From an uncultured Phaeodactylibacter sp. (lineage in GTDB: Bacteria; Bacteroidota; Bacteroidia; Chitinophagales; Saprospiraceae), in the NCBI GenBank assembly GCA_913062745.1, contig CAJXXJ010000221.1, forward strand, positions 1 to 6,639: 6,639 nucleotides of DNA. The letters are read 5' to 3'. Below are positions 1-4,901 of this stretch, piece after piece. The position numbers and the translations under genes are program-made. Within the stretch, counting starts at the first letter, position 1. Each line of letters starts with the position of its first letter. The notes under the pieces were generated by a model that saw nothing but the letters and a program-made list of their open reading frames with translations, was not told where the DNA came from and ran no database searches.

Positions 1-53
1 CGCAAGAAGGATTGCAGGGCCATGTGCATTACGAGGAGCGCGCGAAAGAATAG
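1..53 (+). CDS. C-terminal end of a truncated plus-strand gene, unknown product
   Basis: Reading from base 3 gives sixteen codons ending in TAG at 51-53, with the tail QEGLQGHVHYEERAKE. The call rests mainly on context. A terminator hairpin with a T-run on the plus strand starts at the stop codon itself, which implies a plus-strand transcript ending here. The charged, hydrophilic tail is compatible with a soluble protein. The rest of the gene lies outside the window, so no function can be given. It would be convergent with the barrel gene at 104-802. The other two plus frames also read through part of this stretch, so the frame is not proven. Confidence 0.4.
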   Translation, partial: QEGLQGHVHYEERAKE

Positions 54-73
54 GGCTCAGCCCTGATTTTTTT
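52..73 (+). terminator. Rho-independent terminator for the upstream plus-strand gene
   Basis: The stem AGGG (52-55) pairs with CCCT (61-64) around the loop CTCAG. A GA and then seven T residues (67-73) follow. The inverted repeat could be read as six pairs, AGGCT-type (52-57 with 59-64), but the loop would then be too small, so the four-pair stem with a five-base loop is the realistic form. The T-run follows only on the plus strand, so the signal serves a gene ending at about 53. The short stem makes it moderate in strength. Confidence 0.5.
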
Positions 74-85
74 AAGAACTGCTTG

Positions 86-102
86 GATGCTAACATAGCA
101 TC
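86..102 (-). terminator. Hairpin just after the barrel gene stop codon
   Basis: GATGCTA (86-92) and TAGCATC (96-102) are a perfect 7-bp inverted repeat around ACA. The hairpin begins one base beyond the stop codon of the minus-strand barrel gene (104-106). No T-run follows directly on the minus strand, so it is not a textbook intrinsic terminator. It may protect the mRNA 3' end or work as part of a bidirectional convergent termination zone with the hairpin at 52-73. The structure is seen directly; the role is inferred. Confidence 0.35.
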
Positions 103-103
103 T

Positions 104-802
104 CTAAAATCCAACCCGCCACAAAAGCGCATAATTGTAGACTGCATCACTATTGATATTATACATTACTCTGCCAGAGAGACCAATTTGGGATTTGGGA
201 GTCAGCCGACGCAGTACATCCGCTCTTAAGGTACCGCCTACTGTGAGCAAGCGTTTGTAATACGGAACGGCCAGGCGAATCCTGGCTTCAGGATAAAAGG
301 CGGAGGTAAAATTACCCACGATAGTCTGCGCGATGTAGGTTTGGGAAATATAGTTCAGGCTAGGCCCTGCCGAGATATTATACTCCCACTTTTTGTTATC
401 CTGCAAAGGACCGAGGCGCAGGGTGGCCAGTAAATCGAAATTAATGTATAGGTGTTGCTCCGTCTTAGTATCGAGTAGCTGCCCGGTTTGGTTATCAAAA
501 GATTCTCCCCATTTGCCAAAGGGGTTGACATCGTGTTTATCTATGATAGTGTACGGCACATCGTATAAAGTGGGGTTGGTATTAATGCCCACATTATCTG
601 ATGCACTGTAATGAACGCTCAGGCCGCCTCCTACCAGCCAGCGGCCGTTTCTTACCTCATGCTGATACTCATTGACAAGGCTCCAGGAGCGACCGTCACC
701 GGAAGAAAGGAACCCACGCCCCAGACCGACGGAGAAATAGGCGTCCTGGGCGTAACCTAATATGCAAATCAGAAGAAAGGAAAAGGAAAATAAATACTTC
801 AT
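104..802 (-). CDS. Outer-membrane beta-barrel-like protein with signal peptide
   Basis: The 232-residue product begins with a clear Sec signal peptide (MKYLFSFSFLLICILGYAQ, likely cleaved after Q19). The mature part lacks hydrophobic helices. It alternates hydrophobic and polar residues in strand-like blocks (about 21-33, 40-65, 117-130, 138-157, 168-180, 184-198, 203-230), with aromatic residues at strand edges, and ends in F232 as many outer-membrane barrels do. Size and pattern suit a small barrel of roughly eight strands. The segment 70-115 looks like a long extracellular loop. The ATG at 802 directly precedes the signal peptide. It follows the lipoprotein gene at 862-2349 after 59 bp on the same strand, so co-transcription is likely and the two may work together in the outer membrane. 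No family could be named from sequence alone. A periplasmic beta-rich protein is the main alternative. Confidence 0.8.
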   Translation of the reverse strand: MKYLFSFSFLLICILGYAQDAYFSVGLGRGFLSSGDGRSWSLVNEYQHEVRNGRWLVGGGLSVHYSASDNVGINTNPTLYDVPYTIIDKHDVNPFGKWGESFDNQTGQLLDTKTEQHLYINFDLLATLRLGPLQDNKKWEYNISAGPSLNYISQTYIAQTIVGNFTSAFYPEARIRLAVPYYKRLLTVGGTLRADVLRRLTPKSQIGLSGRVMYNINSDAVYNYALLWRVGF

Positions 803-861
803 GGTTAGTGAGTTTTAACAGGCAGGCCCGACCTCTACTGTCAGGCCCGCCACAGGTTAAA
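803..861 (-). other. 59-bp spacer inside the lipoprotein-barrel unit with short direct repeat
   Basis: The spacer separates the lipoprotein stop codon (862-864) from the barrel ATG (802). The octamer CAGGCCCG occurs twice (823-830 and 842-849), 19 bp apart. No terminator with a T-run and no Bacteroidota-type promoter (TTG at about -33, TAnnTTTG at about -7) was found, so co-transcription is the simpler reading. The leader before the barrel ATG has no Shine-Dalgarno, as is common in Bacteroidota. Confidence 0.4.
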
Positions 862-2349
862 TTAAAATTCCTCTTCTTTTATATTGAAGAGCAGTTTCCC
901 GGTGTTGTAGGTAGTACCTTCTCCATTAGCATCATCACAATAGTAAACGAGGTCGCTACCCAGATCTTCGTTTGCAGGGTTGTACTTGATCTTCACTTCA
1001 AATGGCTGCCATGTAGTTTCACCTACCAGTGGAAGCTTAATTTTTATTTTAGGAGTATTAAGCGTCAACTCCCCACTTAGATCAGTTTTATCCACCTCTT
1101 GCCAGTGATAAAGCATGGGGTCACCAATATCCTCTAAATTCCACTCATAGAACTTCAATGGTTTTGGCAGACGGTCACGAATAACATACCAAAGATTGTT
1201 CCCCTTCCGTCTGAAATACCTCGCTCTATCGCTTATGGGGGAGGTTAAATCACTGACCATAGGATTTTCATCATTGACAGAAATTACAATATTCGTAACT
1301 AACAACTCAGGTCGTCCATCCAGCCAGGCGGGAAATCCCATAGCGTAGAACCAAGCTGCGTCATTGGCAAATTTGATTTTAACCAGTTCTTCCCGATTAT
1401 TCCTGTCATCTCTATTAGGATTTAGACAGGGGTCTTCTTCATCTTCATTGTTGTTGTTATTACCATCACAGCCTGGGAAGTGATTCGGCACGCACGGGTC
1501 GGTATCGTTGGGGTCGTATAATGGATGGCCAGGATTGACATCACTAAAAAAACCATCGCCATCATTATCAATCTCACCAAAAAACTCAGTAAGCCCGAAT
1601 GCCATTTGGTCCCGATACACATCCCGAATATGAAAATAAGAAACTCCATCTTCTGCAAATTCAGGGACCAACCCTTCTGTATCAATGAAGTTACCGTATT
1701 TAGTAAGTCCGGTAGCGTCAATTATTGGTAGCAAAACCTCACTTTCTTTAACAACGTAATAGGCCTGACTTGGATACGCTATCTGAGCATCCATATAATT
1801 TAAGGTTCCCTGAGGATTATACACAGGGACTTCCGTAGCCGTTTGCTCATCAAAGCTTTCGCTAACGAATGCGACTCCTTCTATTTCAATATCATCCATC
1901 CCCTCCATTGATTCTGGCACGTATAAATAGACTACCAGACCGGGGTCTATATCTACTATAGCACCAGTAAAAAAGACGGTTGGATCAATATCATAAGTAT
2001 TGCGCGACTGTACATCACTTAGTTCAGTAGCTGCTAAGACTTCAGAAACTTTTCTTCCTGTCTCGGGCAGCTCCCGATCTTTGATAATAGAATAAAGCAC
2101 ATCTCGGTCACCTGTCAGCTCTTTCAAGGCTTCCGAATTAAGGAAGTTGACGAATTCCTGATCGTTGCTGGCCTTAGCGAGCGCTTTTGCAAACCTAGCC
2201 CGGGCCTCAGAAACTTGTTGGGGGGTCAGCGGTACAGCTTTTTCCAGAGGAAGAGAAGTTGCTGTCACCAAATCATCATCCTTCTGGCAGGAAACAATGG
2301 CTGTAACAATAGCTGCCAATACCAGAAGCTGTTTCAAATAATACTTCAT
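862..2349 (-). CDS. Secreted lipoprotein with calcium-type Asp loop, unknown function
   Basis: The 495-residue product has a lipoprotein signal peptide: Lys at 2 and 6, a hydrophobic core, and the lipobox IVSC with C21 as lipidation site, followed by QKDDD, which suggests surface or outer-membrane placement. Residues 43-110 form a charged, probably helical region (ALAKASNDQEFVNFLNSEAL) resembling, from memory, the N-terminus of other Bacteroidota lipoproteins. Residues 125-235 look like a beta-rich domain. At 261-269 the loop DNDGDGFFS has the D-x-D-x-D-G spacing of thrombospondin-type-3 and EF-hand calcium sites. A DPNDTDPC segment follows, then an Asn/Asp/Glu-rich linker (296-307) bracketed by C286, C294 and C308. 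The C-terminal 320-495 is again beta-rich with one further Cys (C471). No catalytic motif is visible, so binding or structural roles are as likely as enzymatic ones. It is the first gene of the probable unit with the barrel at 104-802. The start is supported by the signal peptide. Confidence 0.85.
   Translation of the reverse strand: MKYYLKQLLVLAAIVTAIVSCQKDDDLVTATSLPLEKAVPLTPQQVSEARARFAKALAKASNDQEFVNFLNSEALKELTGDRDVLYSIIKDRELPETGRKVSEVLAATELSDVQSRNTYDIDPTVFFTGAIVDIDPGLVVYLYVPESMEGMDDIEIEGVAFVSESFDEQTATEVPVYNPQGTLNYMDAQIAYPSQAYYVVKESEVLLPIIDATGLTKYGNFIDTEGLVPEFAEDGVSYFHIRDVYRDQMAFGLTEFFGEIDNDGDGFFSDVNPGHPLYDPNDTDPCVPNHFPGCDGNNNNNEDEEDPCLNPNRDDRNNREELVKIKFANDAAWFYAMGFPAWLDGRPELLVTNIVISVNDENPMVSDLTSPISDRARYFRRKGNNLWYVIRDRLPKPLKFYEWNLEDIGDPMLYHWQEVDKTDLSGELTLNTPKIKIKLPLVGETTWQPFEVKIKYNPANEDLGSDLVYYCDDANGEGTTYNTGKLLFNIKEEEF
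1434..1569 (-). other. Calcium-binding-type Asp loop and Cys/Asn-rich linker within the lipoprotein
   Basis: These codons encode residues 261-305 or so of the lipoprotein. The loop DNDGDGFFSD places acidic residues at 1, 3, 5 and 10, the ligand spacing of thrombospondin-type-3 repeats. A second acidic stretch (YDPNDTDPC) and a run of five Asn followed by EDEED come next. Three cysteines (C286, C294, C308) could form a disulfide in the periplasm or outside the cell. Only one full repeat is present, so this is a single hinge-like site and not the long stalk found in adhesins. Confidence 0.55.
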
Positions 2350-2466
2350 AACGCGTAGTGTTTAAATAGTGACGCCTACTCTGCTTAAGGCTTTTCGGCT
2401 TCCGCCTTGCGCAATATGGAGCGCATTATTTTGAGCGCTTTTCACTTTTCATTTGTACTCCTACAA

Positions 2467-2500
2467 AGAAATTGTCCTGAACAGAAATTGTCAAAGACAA
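2467..2500. repeat. Direct repeat AGAAATTGTC x2 plus TTGTC/GACAA dyad
   Basis: AGAAATTGTC occurs at 2467-2476 and 2483-2492, exactly 16 bp apart. The second copy ends inside a perfect dyad, TTGTC (2488-2492) AAA GACAA (2496-2500). Together these resemble an operator with two half-sites on the upstream side of the lipoprotein gene, about 120-150 bp from its start. The repeats are seen directly; regulator binding is inference. Confidence 0.4.
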
Positions 2501-2714
2501 ATTTCCGAATATCGAACACCCCATTTCGATTATAAGCCCGTAAGGTCTCGTTCAATCACTTTTCCTGATCCAATTCGCAGGTTTGAAAACAGCACATTAT
2601 GTTTGAGCGTTGCGGATAGCAGAGTCACTGCTATTGGCAAAAGAGTAGATATACCAATCATGACATTAGTGTTTAATAGGGTTACCGTAAAAATCGCGAT
2701 ATCAAAATAAAAGT

Positions 2715-2738
2715 AAAGACATAATCACGCAAAGACAT
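2715..2738. repeat. Direct repeat AAAGACAT x2, 16 bp apart
   Basis: AAAGACAT is found at 2715-2722 and 2731-2738, again with a 16-bp period, about 150 bp before the start of the helical-repeat locus. In such AT-rich DNA an 8-mer pair can arise by chance. It is listed because the same spacing is seen in the repeat at 2467-2492. Confidence 0.25.
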
Positions 2739-2776
2739 TTTTTAATTGACCAAACACCCCATTACAAAAAAAACAA

Positions 2777-2797
2777 TGAAAAAAATCTATTTTTTCA
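2777..2797. repeat. AT-only inverted repeat upstream of the plus-strand locus
   Basis: TGAAAAAA (2777-2784) and TTTTTTCA (2790-2797) are perfect 8-bp arms around ATCTA. With six consecutive A-T pairs the stem is weak in RNA. Bent or easily melted promoter DNA is a more likely role than termination. It lies 90 bp upstream of the ATG at 2887. Confidence 0.35.
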
Positions 2798-2886
2798 ATA
2801 CAAATACATACCTTGCTGTATTGAGAAAATATTAGCGTACCAAATCTCTGTGATTCGCGCTTCACCCCCTAACACACTAAACCCTT

Positions 2887-3576
2887 ATGAAAGCATTAGT
2901 AGAAATGGTGAACCTGATCTCCAGGCACAAAAAAAAGCAAATTGAAGTACTTGGCCAGGGTAACGAGCCAGGCAACCGGTATGAAGAATTTTACGAACTT
3001 ATTGCTGATGGTGTGATCAACAATGACGAAGAAGCCGCTTCCCACTTTTTTGGGCCTGATGCCAGTGGCACCTACCCGCAATACCGCAATCTTCGAAATA
3101 GTATGTTCAAACGGCTGGTCAACTCTTTCTTTTTCATTGATCTGAAAAAACCTCAGTTCAGTACCGCACAATCCGCTCAGCACAATGTCCGAAAAAACAC
3201 TGCTGCAGCACGTATGCTTGCTTCAAAGGGGGCTGCTCACAGTGCGTTTGAAATAGCAGAAAACTCCATTAAAGCTGCTGTCAAATACGAGATGGTGTAC
3301 GAAATCATAGATTTAGCGAAACTGCTGCGATACAAATATGCCAGTACTCATCCGGATAGAAATAGGTGGAGCTACTACGATGAGCTTACAAAGATGAATA
3401 TTGAAAGCCTGAAATATATCGATAAGGCTGAAAGGTATTTTCTTGATTTAATGTTTCCCTATACGCAATCTAAAGCAAGCAGGCCCGACATTGAGAAAAA
3501 GGGCAATGGGCAAAATAAAAGTTACTGCCGGGGGTGCAAGGCGTTTTTCCCTGCGCCCGGCCAAATTCCTGAATGA
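2887..3576 (+). CDS. 5' fragment of a helical-repeat protein of unknown function (frameshifted)
   Basis: The open frame codes for 229 residues, but only about the first 205 look like real protein. There is no signal peptide, so it is cytoplasmic. The product is mainly alpha-helical and charged: MKALVEMVNLISRHKKKQIE, then an FFFIDLKKPQ segment at 81-90, then Ala-rich amphipathic helices at 105-155 and 165-195 that resemble TPR-type solenoids. Residues 206-229 (GNGQNKSYCRGCK...) read like out-of-frame sequence, and the homologous-looking C-terminus continues in the next frame from about 3503. From memory, this N-terminal pattern belongs to a Saprospiria-type paralogous family of uncharacterised proteins of about 500 residues. 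That recollection is unverified. The ATG at 2887 is the first in frame, after a leader without a Shine-Dalgarno. It is a fragment of a broken gene unless recoding occurs. Confidence 0.65.
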   Translation: MKALVEMVNLISRHKKKQIEVLGQGNEPGNRYEEFYELIADGVINNDEEAASHFFGPDASGTYPQYRNLRNSMFKRLVNSFFFIDLKKPQFSTAQSAQHNVRKNTAAARMLASKGAAHSAFEIAENSIKAAVKYEMVYEIIDLAKLLRYKYASTHPDRNRWSYYDELTKMNIESLKYIDKAERYFLDLMFPYTQSKASRPDIEKKGNGQNKSYCRGCKAFFPAPGQIPE

Positions 3577-3937
3577 CGTGCCCACCTACTCTAAGGACAA
3601 GCGCGGCATGAATATCCCGGTGTTGATTGTTCACGCCATATCCCTCATTTTTCTCAAGCGATTTGACGAGGCGTATAACCGCATGATGGCCCTCGATAAG
3701 TATGCCAGCCGGCACCTGAAAGAAGGGGAGGATACTTTTCGCTCCTACTGCTTCATCAAGGCTCTTCAGCAAATTGCACTGGCCGATTTCTCTAAAAACG
3801 CTGCCCGGGAAAAGGCAAAACAATTATTAAAAGCTGTGGCCACTAAGCCCTTACAAATGATCAATGCGCCACACGAAATTGAGATTGTCCCTTATGAGCA
3901 TCTCTGGGATATGGCGCTTGAGGGCTGCGCTGACTGA
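3491..3937 (+). CDS. 3' fragment of the helical-repeat protein, in the +1 frame
   Basis: The open frame begins after a stop at 3449-3451 and has only a TTG (3491) or an ATG (3506) as possible starts, both inside the upstream ORF, which suits a displaced continuation better than an independent gene. From about residue 20 it reads as good protein: FSLRPAKFLNDVPTYSKDKRG, a helix-rich core, and a C-terminus with HEIEIVPYEHLWDMALEGC. From memory, FLNEVP...SKDKRGMN and an IPYE.LW ending are found at the C-terminus of the same uncharacterised family as the N-terminal fragment. Joining the frames at the A5G3 run (3496-3503) gives a product of about 349 residues. Its last 46 bp overlap the convergent Cys-rich ORF at 3892-4344. 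Confidence 0.6.
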   Translation: MRKRAMGKIKVTAGGARRFSLRPAKFLNDVPTYSKDKRGMNIPVLIVHAISLIFLKRFDEAYNRMMALDKYASRHLKEGEDTFRSYCFIKALQQIALADFSKNAAREKAKQLLKAVATKPLQMINAPHEIEIVPYEHLWDMALEGCAD

Positions 3938-4344
3938 GCATGCTCCACAATCAACTCTTCCAGGTTGAAGGTAACACATATGCCCTGTGGCACATGCAGG
4001 AAGTCATACTCTCCGGGCTTAATTATTATGCCGGGGATTGCCCCGGTGCCTGCCCCTATAAACAAAGACAACATAAAGGCTGGCAATTCACAGGGGAAGG
4101 GTACCAGAAAAAAGGGATGGAAGTGCTTTGCATACAGCGCATTACTCAAATAGTTTTTTAAGAACAATAGCTGCAGTTTTCTACTTTTTGCATAAAAGGC
4201 AGCACATCGGGCAACGCACTCATTTTCCAGTAGTGGCCGCCCATCCCAGAGTTCAAGACGGCATATGCCAAAATATTTGCATTCCTGCTTTGGGTTCCCC
4301 AACACCACCCGCAGCAGTGCAGAGGATTGAAGATTAAGTTTCAT
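3892..4344 (-). CDS. Small Cys-rich protein of unknown function with CKYFGIC motif
   Basis: The 150-residue product has no signal peptide and begins MKLNLQSSALLRVVLGNPKQ, followed by CKYFGIC (22-28). Further Cys are at 43, 47, 85, 123 and 149. Apart from C22, C28, C43 and C47 there is no classic zinc-finger spacing, but these four could bind metal. Residues 103-126 (IPGIIIKPGEYDFLHVPQGI) read as a beta-hairpin-rich end. It looks like real protein, unlike the plus-strand frames over the same DNA. From memory, short Bacteroidota proteins with a C-x-YFGIC motif exist, but I cannot name them. The leader is A-rich without a Shine-Dalgarno, typical for the phylum. Residues 136-150 overlap the 3' end of the plus-strand locus and look like a run-on past a lost stop. 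The gene is convergent with that locus. Confidence 0.6.
   Translation of the reverse strand: MKLNLQSSALLRVVLGNPKQECKYFGICRLELWDGRPLLENECVARCAAFYAKSRKLQLLFLKNYLSNALYAKHFHPFFLVPFPCELPAFMLSLFIGAGTGAIPGIIIKPGEYDFLHVPQGICVTFNLEELIVEHAQSAQPSSAISQRCS
4031..4046. repeat. GC-rich perfect hairpin inside the Cys-rich ORF
   Basis: CCGGGG (4031-4036) and CCCCGG (4041-4046) flank the tetraloop ATTG. The stem falls on residues around 100-106 of the minus-strand ORF. No T-run follows on either strand, so it is not an intrinsic terminator by itself. It might stall or stabilise either convergent transcript. Confidence 0.4.
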
Positions 4345-4402
4345 CGTGGTTTTGTTTTTTTGCGTTAGCGAAAACGATTACAGAGAATAGCGGCAGCAAG
4401 CC

Positions 4403-4448
4403 CTAATGAGCTCATTAGCTAGCAACTCTGGTTGCAAGCTAATTGAGC
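4403..4448. repeat. Perfect 16-bp palindrome overlapping a long imperfect hairpin
   Basis: CTAATGAG/CTCATTAG (4403-4418) is a perfect palindrome of 16 bp. Its right half also belongs to a longer foldback: 4410-4420 pairs with 4437-4448 (one bulged T at 4443), then an A-A mismatch (4421/4436), then GCAAC (4422-4426) with GTTGC (4431-4435) around TCTG. This makes about 16 pairs in total. The two structures compete for 4410-4418. The site is 60-105 bp upstream of the Cys-rich ORF start, a plausible operator or leader structure. An integron attC was considered and rejected. Confidence 0.5.
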
Positions 4449-4579
4449 CCTGATATAGCGATTGAGGTTTTACAACCTGTAACACAAATAGCAAACCGGC
4501 GCGAAGTCAGCCTTTATCATCATGCCCCTCACCTGTCAACACCCTGATCTTCGCCCCCTTAAAAGCGGCCCAGCACCAG

Positions 4580-4603
4580 TGGTACGAGGTAGCTCATGTA
4601 CCA
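4580..4603. repeat. Hairpin downstream of the T9SS-protein gene
   Basis: TGGTAC (4580-4585) pairs with GTACCA (4598-4603). The stem continues with GAG (4586-4588) and CTC (4593-4595) around GTAG, with a two-base bulge at 4596-4597. It lies 68 bp beyond the T9SS-protein stop on its transcript. Without a T-run it is at most an mRNA 3'-end stabiliser or a processing site. Confidence 0.35.
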
Positions 4604-4670
4604 AAGTCAAAGCACCACCAGAGCCTACGCAAAGACAAAAAGCGCCATAACACACACCTCAATTACCCCC

Positions 4671-4901
4671 CTACTGCCGCACGATCCGATTGCTGTACCG
4701 GTTCCGCTCATCACTCCACTGCACATAGTACAGCCCGGCGGGCAAATCCGATAAGTCCAGGCGGACAGCATCCACATTGGGCGGCCAGTCCCACTGCCGA
4801 ATCAGCTGCCCCTGCAACGAAAGCAGACTCAGCCGGGCAGCCGGGCTTTTACAGCCTCTGCAGGCTACCTGCAACTCGCCGGAGGTGAGGGTCGGCCAGA
4901 C
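4671..4901 (-). other. T9SS type A C-terminal sorting domain
   Basis: This covers residues about 560-636 of the surface protein. It shows the usual order of a short beta-sandwich sorting signal: a WPTLTSGELQV strand, a middle ARLSLLSLQGQLIRQW strand pair, then the characteristic L-x-L-x-x-L-P-x-G-x-Y-x-V block and a basic end (RIVRQ). It also contains C574 and C577 (CRGC), uncommon in these domains. Family identity is recognised by pattern; no profile search was run. Confidence 0.8.

Larger units (their letters stand above)
2350..2886. promoter_or_regulatory. Divergent intergenic control region (537 bp) without a convincing gene
   Basis: It separates the lipoprotein gene (minus) from the helical-repeat locus (plus), so promoters in both directions are expected. 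The half nearest the plus gene is AT-rich with long A and T runs. I found no exact TAnnTTTG -7 box with a TTG at -33 in either direction, so no promoter is called. Near the lipoprotein start, weak inverted repeats could fold in its leader: AAGGC 2387-2391 with GCCTT 2404-2408, and TGCGC 2408-2412 with GCGCA 2421-2425. Two separate direct repeats share a 16-bp period. The 85-codon open frame at 2453-2710 starts with TTG, has no recognizable protein character and is not called. Confidence 0.45.
2887..3937 (+). pseudogene. Frameshifted, probably internally deleted helical-repeat gene (both fragments)
   Basis: The two fragments belong to one ancestral gene. The frame change is +1 (one surplus base, or two missing) and can lie only between 3452 and 3576, where both frames are open. 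Protein quality changes at the GAGAAAAAGGG run (3493-3503). The reconstructed 349 residues are shorter than the roughly 500 I recall for relatives, so the junction may be an internal deletion that removed the middle helices and broke the frame, not a single-base error. The alternatives are a sequencing homopolymer error and programmed +1 recoding. No known slippery motif for +1 shifting is evident. Confidence 0.55.
4345..4670. other. 326-bp non-coding stretch between two minus-strand genes
   Basis: It lies downstream of the T9SS-protein stop (4671-4673) and upstream of the Cys-rich ORF start (4344), so it should hold the terminator of the first and the promoter of the second. It carries a 16-bp perfect palindrome and a long hairpin (4403-4448) and a second hairpin (4580-4603). 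I saw no T-run after any of these on the minus strand and no clear TAnnTTTG box. The 25 bases before the ATG are A-rich, as is usual for Bacteroidota translation starts. No ORF with protein character was found. Confidence 0.5.

Noticed and set aside
1422..1731. Short frames on both strands inside the lipoprotein gene
   Set aside because: They are out-of-frame readings of the Asp/Asn-rich loop region; the 495-residue frame explains the DNA fully.
2453..2710. 85-codon plus-strand open frame in the divergent region
   Set aside because: It starts with TTG, has no leader signal, shows scattered composition with no domain-like pattern, and overlaps probable regulatory repeats.
2760..2886. A Bacteroidota sigma-type promoter (TTG / TAnnTTTG) before the plus-strand locus
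   Set aside because: Only near matches such as TACCTTG were found, without a correctly spaced TTG, so no promoter is called.
3493..3503. Programmed ribosomal frameshift at GAGAAAAAGGG
   Set aside because: The A-run resembles a -1 slippery stretch, but the frame change needed is +1 (or -2). No matching recoding motif was identified, so mutation, deletion or read error is preferred.
3940..4161. Plus-strand open frames of 62-73 codons over the Cys-rich ORF
   Set aside because: Low-quality protein, no start context, and the antisense 150-residue frame is longer and more protein-like.
4345..4670. Possible integron attC site or gene cassette around the hairpin and the small Cys-rich ORF
   Set aside because: The foldback has bulged bases like attC, but the required RYYYAAC/GTTRRRY pairs are not present at its ends, and no integrase or second cassette is seen.
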